A stretch of DNA of 64,000 bases from Desulfohalobiaceae bacterium S24. Lineage in GTDB: Bacteria; Desulfobacterota; Desulfovibrionia; Desulfovibrionales; Desulfothermaceae. The notes under the pieces were generated by a model, which saw only the letters and a list, made by a program, of their open reading frames with translations, searched no databases and was not told the DNA's origin. Positions 7,675 through 18,411 of the stretch are shown piece by piece. A program made the translations under genes and the position numbers. The stretch is taken from assembly GCA_011389765.1 (NCBI GenBank), contig JAABTT010000001.1, forward strand, positions 99,754 to 163,753. The letters run 5' to 3'. The stretch's first letter is position 1. Each line of letters starts with the position of its first letter.

Positions 7675-8061
7675 TTACTGCGAATTGAATTGCTCCACCT
7701 GATAATTGTTCGGTAGATGGGCCGAGCCCTTGACGCAGGGAAGGCCGGTCTGGTCGGTGATGGTTTTGGCGAGTTCATCCAGACCTTCAAAAAAGCCCTT
7801 GCCCAGGTGCCAGGTTTTGCTTTCGTCTTTGTGACAGAAGGCGCAGGTCACAAAATGAATGGTGTCTGCGCCTTTTTGTTTGAGGATATCGGCCATGGCG
7901 AGATTATTTTCCAGGGAGGTCTGGAGGCTGAAGACACCCACCAGCCGGGCCTGCTCATAGGAAGCAAAGCCTTGACGGCAGCCTTCAATGGACCGAATGC
8001 AGGAGGTCAGGGGGCAATTGTTTTCATTGTCTCGACAGCGGAACAGGCCAATGTTTTTCAT
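7675..8061 (-). CDS. CGGC domain-containing protein
   Basis: A 128-residue protein matching the CGGC-domain family of small putative metal-binding proteins common in strict anaerobes. Cysteines lie in FRCRDNENNCPLTSC near the N-terminus, in EGCRQG near residue 28, in the CAFCHKDESKTWH motif near residue 73 and in LPCVKG near residue 109. The start has a good AGGAG six bases upstream. It lies on the same strand as and downstream of the broken AIR-synthase fragment and the aminotransferase. The function is unknown; cysteine spacing suggests metal or Fe-S binding. It ends next to the heptamer hairpin at 7571-7666. Confidence 0.82.
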   Translation of the reverse strand: MKNIGLFRCRDNENNCPLTSCIRSIEGCRQGFASYEQARLVGVFSLQTSLENNLAMADILKQKGADTIHFVTCAFCHKDESKTWHLGKGFFEGLDELAKTITDQTGLPCVKGSAHLPNNYQVEQFNSQ

Positions 8062-8106
8062 GCGCTTCTCCTTTTTTTCGTTGCACTGCCTTGATTTCGG
8101 GTCATG

Positions 8107-8358
8107 TCAATCCCGCGGATAGAGGCTCCACATCCGGGCCAGTTCATCGTCTTCGCAGTGCAGTTCCGTGACCTGTTCCAGGCCTCCATCCCGGATCAGG
8201 TCCACCCCGTTTCCCGGTATGACCCGCCCGACATCTGCAACCGGAACATCAAGGCGGTGCAAGGCCTAGCAGACCTGCCCCACTGTGTCGGCCGGGACAG
8301 CCGCCGCAATGGTCCCCGAGGAAATCATGCGCAGGGGATCAAAGGAAAATTTTGACAT
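8107..8358 (-). pseudogene. AIR synthase-related C-terminal fragment with an in-frame TAG
   Basis: Reading on the minus strand from an ATG with a good AGGAGG five bases upstream gives DPLRMISSGTIAAAVPAD, the start of an AIR synthase/HypE-type C-terminal domain. A TAG follows at codon 31 (8266-8268), and the same frame then continues as domain-like text (LHRLDVPVADVGRVIPGNG) to a TGA at 8107-8109, 84 codons in all. The N-terminal ATP-binding half is missing. Other genes here (7243-7245, 20197-20199, 37337-37339, 2417-2419) use TAG as a normal stop, so pyrrolysine readthrough is unlikely and a decayed gene is the simplest reading. It lies between the aminotransferase and the CGGC gene on the same strand. 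Confidence 0.65.
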
Positions 8359-8479
8359 CGAGTCCTCCTGTCACAATTTAGCAAGAGTCGTGCCAGAGCC
8401 TGGAAATCTGGACGTATTTGCGGCTGCCCAGCGTGACGGGGTCCATAGAGTTGTGCAGCTGCGACCCTTCAGGACGTTC

Positions 8480-9640
8480 TCACTGCAGGGAGGCGAGGTA
8501 GGCTTCCAAGCGGTCCATGGCTTCATTGATCGCATCCCGGCCGATGGTAAAGGCGATTCGGATGCAGTCCTTGTATCCTGATCCAAAGGCTTCACCCGGA
8601 ACCACAACCACCTGCTGCCGGTCCAGGAGGTCCAGGGCGAACTCGCGGCTGTCCCGGGAAAAATGGCTGATGTCCGGGAAGACATAAAAGGCGCCGTCTG
8701 CACGGGTTAGCCTGATATGATCCATAGCGGCCAGACGTTTACAGATCAGATCCCGCCTGCTTTCGAATTCATGATACATAGCCGTGAACAGTTTTTGGTT
8801 CTTGAGTGCAGCCAAAGCGGCCCGCTGGGAAACAGATGACGCGCAGGAGGTGTAGTAGCTGGCCACCTTGATCATCGGGGTGATGAGCCACTCGGGGCCG
8901 AAGGCGTATCCGATGCGCCAGCCGGTCATGGCAAAGGATTTGGAGAAGGAATGGACCACCACGGTCCGCTCCTCCATTCCGGATAAGGAGCGGATACTTC
9001 TGGGAGTTCCGGAGGTGAAGCACAGACGTTCATAGACCTCGTCGCTCAAGACAAGGAGATCGTGACGTCTGGCAAAGGCGGCTATCTCTTGGAGCAGCGC
9101 TTCCGGGTAGACAGCCCCTGAGGGGTTGTTCGGCGTATTGAGCAGGAGGGCTTTGGATTTTGGAGTGACAGCTCGCTCCAAGTCCTCGATCCTGGGCATG
9201 AATCCGTCGGCCGGCCTGGTGTGCACCCCGGCGACGACGCCCCCCACCCATTCCACCTGGGGCTTGTAGGAGGGAAAGTAGGGCTCCGGGATGATCACTT
9301 CATCGCCGGGTTCCAGAGTCAGTCGAAAGAAAGCATTCAAAGCGCCCATTCCGCCGTGGGTGACCACCAGATTGCGGGTGCTCAGGGACTCTCCATTACG
9401 TTCCTTAAGATACGCGACCACCGCCTGGAGCAACTCAGGATCGCCCTGGGCCGGAGTGTAATGCGTGGCGCCGTTTTCGGCGTCCTGCAGGGCGAGGCGT
9501 GATATTTCAGCCGGGGTGTGGAAGTCTGGTTCTCCAATCCCCAGGGTGATGACTTTTTCATAGGCGGCAGCCCGCTGGGACATCTCTCGAATCACGGAAA
9601 AAGGCACCCGGTTGACCGGTTCGGCAATGCGCTGCTTCAT
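8480..9640 (-). CDS. PLP-dependent aminotransferase, class I/II (aspartate aminotransferase-like)
   Basis: A 386-residue fold-type I aminotransferase. The N-terminal GIGEPDFHTP motif, YTPAQGDPELL, the LLNTPNNPSGAV Asn motif, LVLSDEVYERL (PLP-nitrogen Asp), the Schiff-base lysine in HSFSKSFAMTGWRIGY and the C-terminal DCIRIAFT arginine are all present, so the enzyme should be active. Likely substrates are aspartate, alanine or aromatic amino acids with 2-oxoglutarate; the sequence alone does not decide. AAGGAG lies about nine bases before the ATG. It lies downstream of the TRAP transporter on the same strand but is separated by 332 bases with a hexamer-type repeat, so it is probably its own unit. 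Confidence 0.88.
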   Translation of the reverse strand: MKQRIAEPVNRVPFSVIREMSQRAAAYEKVITLGIGEPDFHTPAEISRLALQDAENGATHYTPAQGDPELLQAVVAYLKERNGESLSTRNLVVTHGGMGALNAFFRLTLEPGDEVIIPEPYFPSYKPQVEWVGGVVAGVHTRPADGFMPRIEDLERAVTPKSKALLLNTPNNPSGAVYPEALLQEIAAFARRHDLLVLSDEVYERLCFTSGTPRSIRSLSGMEERTVVVHSFSKSFAMTGWRIGYAFGPEWLITPMIKVASYYTSCASSVSQRAALAALKNQKLFTAMYHEFESRRDLICKRLAAMDHIRLTRADGAFYVFPDISHFSRDSREFALDLLDRQQVVVVPGEAFGSGYKDCIRIAFTIGRDAINEAMDRLEAYLASLQ

Positions 9641-9972
9641 GATGTCGTACTCCTTTGGGATATTGAAAACTGAAGATTGACGATTTAAGATTTCGGAATC
9701 GGCATCGCTATCAGGATCGGGATGGAAGTCTTCATCCTCATCATATCAATTCTCGATACCGATCCTGATTGTGATTCCGACTTCGAGGAAAAACAGTGAA
9801 GTTTCATAAAAGGGAAAGAGAAGATGACCAATCACAATTGTGCCTGAACGCGCTAGGGCACTGTATCCATTCTTGAAACGGCTGTAAAATGGAAAATTAA
9901 ACGAAAGGACGTGCCGGATTTTCGAGCCTTCATGCCCGAACACAGTCAATTGGAGCTGTCTTGTCGCTCCAG
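9641..9972. repeat. Intergenic region with inverted hexamer-type repeat arms
   Basis: No gene is visible. The segment 9695-9728, with ATCGCTATCAGGATCGGGAT, is roughly inverted at 9755-9778, with CCGATCCTGATTGTGATTCC, around a 26-base core. The pattern of short-period arms facing each other around a core also occurs at 46070-46205 and 7571-7666. The start-proximal part (9650-9690) contains degenerate GATTGA heptamers. Confidence 0.5.
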
Positions 9973-11253
9973 TCAAACATAGCCCAAGAGCCTGGGGATG
10001 GTCATGATCAATGGCGGAAAGTAGGTGACCAGGAACAGGACCCCGAATTCGAGCAGCAGGAAGGGAATCACGGCCCGGGTGACTGTGGGCAGGGCCATGT
10101 TCGTCACCCCGCAGACTACGAAAAGACAGACCCCGAGAGGTGGGGTGAGCAATCCCACCACGATGTTCAACACCATGATGAAACCGAAATGCAGGGGATC
10201 GATGCCTACGGAGGTGGCTACAGCCATAAGCGTGGGAGCCAGGATGATGATTGCGGCCCCGCCTTCTAAAAACATGCCGATGAAGACCAGAAAAATATTT
10301 AAAAAAAGCAGAATCAAATAGGTGTTGGTGGTCATGCTGAGCATGCCCTGGGCGATTTTCTGGGGAATTTGTTCTGCGGTTAAAATCCAGGCAAAGACAT
10401 TGGCCATGGCAATGATCAACAAAAGGACGGCGGTGGTGGTTCCGCTGCTGATCAGGATCTGGGGCAGATCTGACACTTTGAGTTCCCGGTAGACGAAAAG
10501 CCCGATGAACAAGGCATAAAAAACGGCAACCACAGCGGCTTCAGTGGGTGTAAACACTCCGCCGAGGATCCCTCCGAGAATGATCACCGGGGCCAGAAGG
10601 GCCGGCCCGGCTGCTTTGAAGGATTTCAAAAAACGGCCCAGGGAGTAGGGAACATCGTCTTTAGGATATTTATGCCGAATGGCGATCACATAGGAGAGGA
10701 CCATCATGGAGACGCCCATGAGCAGGCCTGGGATGAGGCCGGCGGCAAACAGGGCCCCGATGGACAATCCAGTGGTCACCCCCATGATGACCATGAAGAT
10801 CGAAGGCGGGATGATCGGTCCCATGGTGGAAGAAGCGGCAGTGACCGCGGCTGAAAAGGCCTTCCCGTAACCTTTTCTGACCATTCCCGGAACCAGGATG
10901 GTGCTCATGGCCGAGGTATCCGCCACGGCTGATCCGGATATGCCGCCGAAAAACATGGAGGCGACAATATTGGTATGGGCCAACCCGCCCCGGACGCGGC
11001 CCACCAAAACATTGGCGAAGTCAATGAGCCGGTTGGTGGTGCCGCCTTTGTTCATCAATTCTCCGGCCAGAACAAAAAAGGGAACGGCCATCAGGGGAAA
11101 GGAGTCGATGCCGGTAAACATGCGCTGGGCCATGAGGGTCAGCGGGATATCGGCCTTGAGCAGTGCGGCAAAGGAGGTGATCCCCAGGCAGAAGGCCACG
11201 GGAAAGCCCAGGAGCAGGGTCGATAAAAAAACAATGACGATCAGGGTGACCAT
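9973..11253 (-). CDS. dctM: TRAP transporter large permease (DctM type)
   Basis: A 426-residue integral membrane protein of the DctM family with about 12 hydrophobic segments. Conserved motifs include FPVAFCLGI near residue 18, FFVLAGELMNKGG near residue 60, MFFGGISGSAVADTSAMSTILVPGM near residue 100, GPIIPPSIFMVIMG near residue 146 and LLTPPLGVCLFVVCG near residue 367. It forms the ion-coupled transport channel together with DctQ. It lies 161 bases after dctQ; that gap shows no gene and no strong ribosome site. The importer is in a cluster with ornithine/citrulline catabolism, which suggests, but does not prove, an amino-acid substrate. Confidence 0.9.
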   Translation of the reverse strand: MVTLIVIVFLSTLLLGFPVAFCLGITSFAALLKADIPLTLMAQRMFTGIDSFPLMAVPFFVLAGELMNKGGTTNRLIDFANVLVGRVRGGLAHTNIVASMFFGGISGSAVADTSAMSTILVPGMVRKGYGKAFSAAVTAASSTMGPIIPPSIFMVIMGVTTGLSIGALFAAGLIPGLLMGVSMMVLSYVIAIRHKYPKDDVPYSLGRFLKSFKAAGPALLAPVIILGGILGGVFTPTEAAVVAVFYALFIGLFVYRELKVSDLPQILISSGTTTAVLLLIIAMANVFAWILTAEQIPQKIAQGMLSMTTNTYLILLFLNIFLVFIGMFLEGGAAIIILAPTLMAVATSVGIDPLHFGFIMVLNIVVGLLTPPLGVCLFVVCGVTNMALPTVTRAVIPFLLLEFGVLFLVTYFPPLIMTIPRLLGYV

Positions 11254-11414
11254 GACGGATGAATTTCACCTAAGTTCAGATAGTTCAGCAATTCCTTTGG
11301 AATTGGTTAAGAGTATACCAATCCAATTTGGGTTTGTATCGGCAAAGACGATGATTCCCAGGGTTCATCGCCAGAATGTAAAAAATTTTTCCGGAGCATT
11401 ACCTATGGGACGTT

Positions 11415-11939
11415 TTATAGTGTACTGCTCACCATATCCCGCTTGATACCGGCTTCTGTGGGAAAGAATGTATGCAGGATACCGGCCGTTAACTCGATGA
11501 TCATCAGCAAAGCCCCTGCGAATATGGCCAAATATGGATAAAACATGGGGACTTCCATGGAAGGTGAGCGTTGACTGGCGTTAAAGACGGCCATGGTCCA
11601 GCCTTCCTTGGCGACGATAGAAAGAAATCCGATCATGGCCAGTTGGGTGCCCGTCACCACCCACTTCTGGAGAGCAGCTGGAAATTGTTCAACGAGAATC
11701 GAGACGCCGATGTGCCGGCCGTGACGCAGGGCCACGACCGAACCCAGCATGCCCATCCAGATCATGAGATAACGGGCGAATTCTTCAGACCAGGGGAAGG
11801 GGACGTAAATTACAAAACGAAAGATAATCTGAAAAAAAATGGCCAGGGACATAGCCATGCCGGTCACGACCAGCCCCCAGGCGGCGAATCGATTGGTTCC
11901 GTTTGCCAGGTGATTGACGATACACGATATGCGTTTCAT
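11415..11939 (-). CDS. dctQ: TRAP transporter small permease (DctQ type)
   Basis: A 174-residue protein with four predicted membrane segments and the conserved PWSEEFARYLMIWMGMLGS motif (about residues 49-67), followed by LRHGRHIGV, typical of DctQ. It associates with the large permease in the inner membrane. GAGGAAGG lies just before the ATG. It is separated from dctP by 63 bases that hold a perfect 30-bp palindrome. Confidence 0.88.
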   Translation of the reverse strand: MKRISCIVNHLANGTNRFAAWGLVVTGMAMSLAIFFQIIFRFVIYVPFPWSEEFARYLMIWMGMLGSVVALRHGRHIGVSILVEQFPAALQKWVVTGTQLAMIGFLSIVAKEGWTMAVFNASQRSPSMEVPMFYPYLAIFAGALLMIIELTAGILHTFFPTEAGIKRDMVSSTL

Positions 11940-11963
11940 GCACCTTCCTCTTTCTGGAGGATT

Positions 11964-11993
11964 CGAACCTCCGGATTCGAATCCGGAGGTTCG
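11964..11993. promoter_or_regulatory. Perfect 30-bp palindrome between dctP and dctQ
   Basis: Positions 11964-11993 are fully self-complementary (half-site CGAACCTCCGGATTC). As RNA it would form a very stable stem starting nine bases after the dctP stop. Such stems between the binding-protein gene and the permease genes commonly protect or attenuate the message, so that more binding protein than permease is made. One arm with its flank also resembles a tRNA T-arm (GGAGG TTCGAAT CCTCC), but no tRNA body is present. Confidence 0.75.
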
Positions 11994-12002
11994 GCCAGTC
12001 TC

Positions 12003-13091
12003 TTATTCAGGGAGTTGCCCGTATTTTTCATTGGCCATGTCAATATGTTCCTGGATGATGGCCCCGGCCCGGTCCCCGACTTTAGCTTCCGCGGATTTTG
12101 CGGCTTCAAGGGCCTTGTCCACCCATTCCTGACCGGCTTTTTGGGTGATGAATTCCAAGGCCGGGGGTTGCGAAATTTCTCGGAATTGTTCCAGGCTTTC
12201 GGCCGTGGGCTTGTTCACGTTCATGCCCTTGGCCTGGAGTTTTTCCAGGCCCTGGATATTGGCTTCCTGGGAGAAGCCGTTGTGCACGGCGGCGAGCACA
12301 TCCGCGGCCTCGGCAACTACTTCCTGCTGCTCAGGCGTGAGTTTATTCTGGAAAAAACTCTCGTTGATGAACACGAAAATAGGGTTGTAGAGATGGCCGT
12401 CCAGAATCATCTCGTCCTGGACTTCATAGAATTTCATGTCATGAATGAGGACAATCGGGCACTCCATGCCGTCCACCACGCCCTGCTGCAGGGCCATGTA
12501 CAGCTCGCCAAAGGCAATTGGGGTGGGATCGGCGCCCAGGGCCTTGACCATTTCCATGTGCGCCGGGTTTTCCATGGTCCGGATTTTCAAGCCCTTCATA
12601 TCTTCAGGGGTTTTCAGAGGCCGCTGGTTATTGGTGAAGTGGCGGTACCCGTTCTCGGTGATTGAGAGGATGCGCACCCCGGTCTCAGCGAGAAAGGCTT
12701 TGTTGAACTGCCGTCCGAAGTCTCCGTTGAAGGCTTCCCAGGCAGCCGGGGCGCTGGAAAAAAGATAGGGAATGTCGAAGACCATGACTTCGGAGAAAAA
12801 GCCCGGGACCGGACCCGAAGACAGGGTGCCCATTTCAATGGTGCCGAGTTTGACCCCTTCCAGGGCTTCCCGTTCGCTCCCGAGGGCGGAGGCGTGATAG
12901 GGCTCAACAACAACCTCGCCGTTGGTGCCCTTTTCTACCATATGCTTGAAGATTTTCACCGCCTTGACGGTGCGGTTGTCTTCATTGGCGGGTCCGGAAT
13001 TGGCGAGTTTGATGGTTGTTTTGGCGGCAGCGCCGGTGCTTAAGCCTAGCACAAGAAGCAGGATCAGGAGTGTGAAGAGTTTTTTTTGCAT
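12003..13091 (-). CDS. dctP: TRAP transporter substrate-binding protein (DctP type)
   Basis: A 362-residue periplasmic binding protein. The start (MQKKLFTLLILLL) has a near-ideal AAGGAGG and gives a Sec signal peptide cleaved after about TGAAA. The DctP core is clear: KTTIKLANSGP, GSEREALEGVKLGTIEMG, DMKGLKIRTMENPAHMEMVKALGADPTP (with the conserved ligand-carboxylate arginine) and FGELYMALQQGVVDGMECP. DctP proteins bind organic acids, and many bind carboxylates of amino or keto acids. The operon holds citrulline/ornithine enzymes but no arginine deiminase, so citrulline or ornithine are candidate ligands (inference). Confidence 0.9.
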   Translation of the reverse strand: MQKKLFTLLILLLVLGLSTGAAAKTTIKLANSGPANEDNRTVKAVKIFKHMVEKGTNGEVVVEPYHASALGSEREALEGVKLGTIEMGTLSSGPVPGFFSEVMVFDIPYLFSSAPAAWEAFNGDFGRQFNKAFLAETGVRILSITENGYRHFTNNQRPLKTPEDMKGLKIRTMENPAHMEMVKALGADPTPIAFGELYMALQQGVVDGMECPIVLIHDMKFYEVQDEMILDGHLYNPIFVFINESFFQNKLTPEQQEVVAEAADVLAAVHNGFSQEANIQGLEKLQAKGMNVNKPTAESLEQFREISQPPALEFITQKAGQEWVDKALEAAKSAEAKVGDRAGAIIQEHIDMANEKYGQLPE

Positions 13092-13204
13092 AGTGGCCTC
13101 CTTGTTGTTTGCAGTTTGTTTCGACAAAGAAGAATGTGGATGAGTTTTGGTCAACGCTCTCTATACGTAGAAAAGATCGGGCCTGTCAAACCTAGGGACG
13201 ATCT

Positions 13205-15165
<1,961 letters not shown>

Positions 15166-15257
15166 TCAAATGACAGAAACAAAGATTGAGAGCAGTCTGC
15201 AGCTATGCCCATCAAGCTGGAGCCTGCTCGGCATACGCTCTGGCATGTCCACTGATC

Positions 15258-15291
15258 ATTGCTGAAAAACCAGTCATGGTTTTTCAGCAAT
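15258..15291 (-). terminator. 15-bp perfect inverted repeat spanning the rocD stop codon
   Basis: ATTGCTGAAAAACCA (15258-15272) and TGGTTTTTCAGCAAT (15277-15291) pair perfectly around a four-base loop that contains the rocD TGA. One arm encodes the last five residues of the protein. There is no following U-run, so intrinsic termination is uncertain. A 3'-end stabiliser or a partial attenuator inside the operon is equally likely. Confidence 0.55.
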
Positions 15292-16479
15292 GACGGATTC
15301 GATTTGTTCCAATGCCCAGTCCACCTCATGTTTCTGGATCACAAGGGGCGGGGCGAAACGGATGGTGTCCTCATGGGTTTCTTTGCAGAGTATGCCCTTT
15401 TCAGCCAGCTTCAGACAGTAGGGCCTGGCTCCGCCGGCCTCGGGGACAAGCTCCATGGCGATCATCAGACCCCGGCCCCGGATGTCTTTGACGAGGGGAG
15501 AGGAAATTTTTTTCAGTTCACCGAGAAAATAGTCGCCCATATTCAGGGCATTTTCCAGCATGTTGTCTTCCTGCAGGACCTGGAGAGCGGTGCGGGCCAC
15601 GGCGCAGGCCAGGGGATTGCCCCCGAAGGTGGAGCCGTGTTCGCCGGGCTGGAGGACGTCCATGACTTCCTTGTTGGAGAGAATGGCTGAAATCGGGAAG
15701 TAGCCTCCGGACAAAGCCTTGCCCACCAGGGTCAGATCGGCCTCTATGCCTTCGTGCTCTTCGGCCAGGATCTTCCCGGTCCGCCCCAGTCCGGTCTGGA
15801 TTTCATCCAGGATGAGGACAACGTTCTTCCGGCTGCAGATTTCCCGAATGGCTTGTAAATAGCCGTCCTGGGGAATGATCACCCCGGCTTCTCCCTGGAT
15901 GGGTTCCACGAGGAACCCGGCGGTATTCGGTGTGATGGCCGCCTCCAGGGCCTCGGAATCGCCAAAGGGGATGATGGTGAAGCCCGGGGTGAAGGGCCCG
16001 AAGCCGGATCTGGCCTTTTCGTCCGTGGAAAAACTGACGATGCTGATGGTCCGGCCGTGGAAATTGTTGGAGCAGACAATGATTTCGGCCTGGTTTTCCG
16101 GGATGCCCTTGACGGTGTAGCCCCACTTCCGGACCGCCTTGATCACGGATTCCACCGCCTCGGCGCCGCTGTTCATGGGCAGGACCTTGTGCGAGTTGGT
16201 CAGTTCGCAGATTTCCTTATAAAAAGGACCGAGCTGATCGTTGCGAAAGGCCCGGGAGGTCAGAGTCAGTTTTTTGGCTTGGGCAACCATGGTCTCCATG
16301 ATTTTGGGATGGCAATGTCCCTGGTTGACCGCGCTGTAGGCGGCCAGGCAATCCAGATATTGTTTGCCGTCCACATCCCAGACCCAAACGCCTTGGCCTT
16401 TGGTCAGGACCACATCCAGGGGTTTGTAATTATGGGCCCCATACGTGTTTTCAAGATCGAGAAAATTTTGGGTTTGCAT
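15274..16479 (-). CDS. rocD: Ornithine aminotransferase
   Basis: A 401-residue class III aminotransferase, the usual RocD length, that converts ornithine and 2-oxoglutarate into glutamate semialdehyde and glutamate. Diagnostic text: [19 protein letters not shown] near residue 17, [17 protein letters not shown] near residue 109, [14 protein letters not shown] near residue 228 and the PLP lysine in [12 protein letters not shown] near residue 257. The ATG is preceded by AAGGAG inside the end of the regulator gene (29-base overlap), so regulator and enzyme form one transcript. It feeds ornithine from the downstream carbamoyltransferase toward glutamate. Confidence 0.93.
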   Translation of the reverse strand: MQTQNFLDLENTYGAHNYKPLDVVLTKGQGVWVWDVDGKQYLDCLAAYSAVNQGHCHPKIMETMVAQAKKLTLTSRAFRNDQLGPFYKEICELTNSHKVLPMNSGAEAVESVIKAVRKWGYTVKGIPENQAEIIVCSNNFHGRTISIVSFSTDEKARSGFGPFTPGFTIIPFGDSEALEAAITPNTAGFLVEPIQGEAGVIIPQDGYLQAIREICSRKNVVLILDEIQTGLGRTGKILAEEHEGIEADLTLVGKALSGGYFPISAILSNKEVMDVLQPGEHGSTFGGNPLACAVARTALQVLQEDNMLENALNMGDYFLGELKKISSPLVKDIRGRGLMIAMELVPEAGGARPYCLKLAEKGILCKETHEDTIRFAPPLVIQKHEVDWALEQIESVIAEKP

Positions 16480-17242
16480 TCTGTCTCCTTTCTTGGCTGG
16501 GGTTCATCGAGCTCTTGGAAGCGCTCGTTTCTGCGTGTTGTTCATCCATATACCGACTGAATCTGCGGACATGGCTCTGCATCAAGGAGCGGACCACGGT
16601 GGCCTGCTTTTTCTCCAGGGCCTCGATGATGTCGCGCAAGTCCTGATAGTTTTCCTGGAGAAATCGTTCATCCCGGAGGGGATGATCTTCGTAATAGCGC
16701 CGGATATTGTCATGCACCATGCGCAGCACAAATTCGTAGACCCGATTGCCGGCGATTCTGGCAATGGCCACATGAATCGCATTGTCCACGCGGATGAATG
16801 GCTCCCAGGCCGCGGCGCCCTGCTCCAAAAGCTCCCCGGCCTGAGTCAGTTGTTTTTTGATGGCTTGGATATCTTCGGCAGTGGCCCGCTGGGCTGCCAG
16901 GGCCGCCACATTGCCTTCCACGCCTTCCCGGAATTCGGAGAGTTCCGATAGAGGTATCTTCCGGTGTCGGACCAAAAGGGCCAGACTTTCCACGGCGGGT
17001 TCGGTGTCCGGCATTTTGACCACGGCCCCGCCCCGTGAGCCGCGCTTGACATCGATAAGTCCTTTCTGCTCCAAGACTCGCAGGGCCTCGCGAAGCGGGG
17101 CCCTGCTGGTTTGGAACATCTCCACCAGATCACGCTGGGCCGGAAGTTTATCGCCAACCTGGAGACGGCCTTCAAAAATTGCAGCTTCGATCTGAGCGGC
17201 CAGATCTTCGAATATGCGGTTTTGCTGGTATTTTTTGAACAT
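16451..17242 (-). CDS. GntR-family transcriptional regulator (FadR/FCD type)
   Basis: A 263-residue regulator. The N-terminal winged helix-turn-helix covers residues about 10-75 ([31 protein letters not shown]), and residues about 95-235 form an FCD ligand-binding domain with [12 protein letters not shown] and the paired histidines SHVRR expected for metal or carboxylate binding. The C-terminus is a short Ser/Asn-rich tail. It overlaps rocD and is therefore the probable autoregulator of the ornithine/citrulline/TRAP cluster; ligands could be an operon substrate or product. No strong Shine-Dalgarno is seen before the ATG. The 333-base divergent region to 17575 contains a GAAATTG heptamer fragment near 17260 and no other gene. 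Confidence 0.88.
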   Translation of the reverse strand: MFKKYQQNRIFEDLAAQIEAAIFEGRLQVGDKLPAQRDLVEMFQTSRAPLREALRVLEQKGLIDVKRGSRGGAVVKMPDTEPAVESLALLVRHRKIPLSELSEFREGVEGNVAALAAQRATAEDIQAIKKQLTQAGELLEQGAAAWEPFIRVDNAIHVAIARIAGNRVYEFVLRMVHDNIRRYYEDHPLRDERFLQENYQDLRDIIEALEKKQATVVRSLMQSHVRRFSRYMDEQHAETSASKSSMNPSQERRQNANPKFSRS

Positions 17243-17575
17243 CGTGCTGCTGCGGCATTTGAAATTGGAAATTCAAAAATCTTTACCGTATGCAAAATTT
17301 GCAGTCATTTTTGGAGATTGTTTTGTTTTTTGCCGGATAAAAGGGCTATGGGTCACCCATTACCATCAAAAAAACAGACATGTCAAGATTCAGGTTCAGA
17401 TCCGTCGGCCTTGACTTCGCGGCTGCGACTTTTCCAGGCGACAAGGAGAGGACAAGGTTGGATTGATGCGGCCCGTTTCGGGTCAGGGTGGAAAGCTGGT
17501 GGAAAAGATCGATTCCTGGTAGAATCACCTGAAGTTTCACCAGAAATGCAAATGATTTTCCAAAGGAGACCCGTG

Positions 17576-17935
17576 ATGCACCCGGACAGTCCTGAGATCT
17601 GCTCCAGCATTGTCGAATGCTTCCCCTATCCCATCGTGTTTGTGGACACCGGCCACACCATCCGCTATCTCAACCGGGCGGCCCGGTTTCATTATTACGA
17701 GGAACGCGGGCATGCCGATCTGATCGGACGCTCCATCTTCGACTGTCATCAGCATCAAGCCAGCCGCACCAGGATTGAAAACTATCTGGAGTTTTTCAAA
17801 AAAGACAGTAAAGAGGTTTTTCTCGGCCTTTCGGACCGCAACCTCAGGATCTATGTCTCGCCGGTTCGGAACGCTGAAGGAACGCTTATCGGCTACTACG
17901 AGCGCTTTGAGCTGAATCTTCAAAAAGAGCTCTGA
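17576..17935 (+). CDS. Single-domain PAS protein
   Basis: A 119-residue protein consisting of one PAS domain: CFPYPIVFVDTGHTIRYLNRAARFHY near residues 14-39, GRSIFDCHQHQ near residue 53 and IYVSPVRNAEGTLIGYYERFEL near the end. The GRSIFDCH motif resembles the PAS domains attached to DUF438/hemerythrin-like proteins, but no output domain is present here. AGGAG with a seven-base spacer supports the start at MHPDSPE; the frame is open far upstream without support. It may act as a stand-alone sensor or partner protein, with the ligand (haem, flavin or small molecule) unknown. Confidence 0.75.
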   Translation: MHPDSPEICSSIVECFPYPIVFVDTGHTIRYLNRAARFHYYEERGHADLIGRSIFDCHQHQASRTRIENYLEFFKKDSKEVFLGLSDRNLRIYVSPVRNAEGTLIGYYERFELNLQKEL

Positions 17936-18027
17936 ATATTTTGAATTCCTGAGCCGATCGCCTGCTTTGGCTTCCAGATCGGGGAGCCGGGATCTCTCCG
18001 GTTTGTCCATAGGGCCCGTGTCTGATT

Positions 18028-18216
18028 TCAGGCCTTGCCTTTTTTCTGCATGATTTTCTGGTGATGTTCCGAGCCTTCCCGCACCATTTTCACGCCGCAG
18101 TCAGGACAGCGGACATCAATACAGCGGACCCCGCTGCGGTGGGGGAGTGTTTTCTCGCATTTCGGGCAGACGCACTGGCCGCCTGCCCCCATCTCATGTT
18201 TTCGATCTACCGGCAT
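18028..18216 (-). CDS. Small zinc-ribbon protein
   Basis: A 62-residue protein with the cysteine pairs CVCPKC (about residues 15-20) and CIDVRCPDC (about residues 32-40), the layout of a zinc ribbon, and a Lys/Gln-rich tail. AAGGAGG lies six bases before the ATG, which makes translation credible despite the small size. Similar short zinc-ribbon proteins occur near NifX-like and Mrp-type genes in sulfate reducers; the role is unknown, with metal binding or protein contact likely. Confidence 0.75.
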   Translation of the reverse strand: MPVDRKHEMGAGGQCVCPKCEKTLPHRSGVRCIDVRCPDCGVKMVREGSEHHQKIMQKKGKA

Positions 18217-18411
18217 AGTCTCCTCCTTAAAAAACTTGACAATGCTAAAAAATCCGGGAACACCTTGTCAATGCCATGGGAAAATTAAAAATGATATATG
18301 GATCCAATCTTGGTTTTTGGCAGCAAAGACTGCCGATCCCAAAGCTCAGGGCTTTCTTGTAAAGATGCTAAGTTGGGTCAGTGGCACATTGAACTTTGAG
18401 AGGAGGCGGGA

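Noticed and set aside
8266..8268. Pyrrolysine codon in the AIR-synthase fragment
   Set aside because: TAG is the ordinary terminal stop of several intact genes here, and the MttB-type gene itself has no internal TAG.
11964..11998. Possible tRNA gene (T-arm-like GGAGG TTCGAAT CCTCC)
   Set aside because: There is no D-arm, anticodon arm or acceptor partner; the preceding sequence is the end of dctP.
18217..18411. c-di-GMP riboswitch upstream of the cyclase gene
   Set aside because: GCAAAG-like text occurs, but the conserved aptamer core and paired elements are missing.
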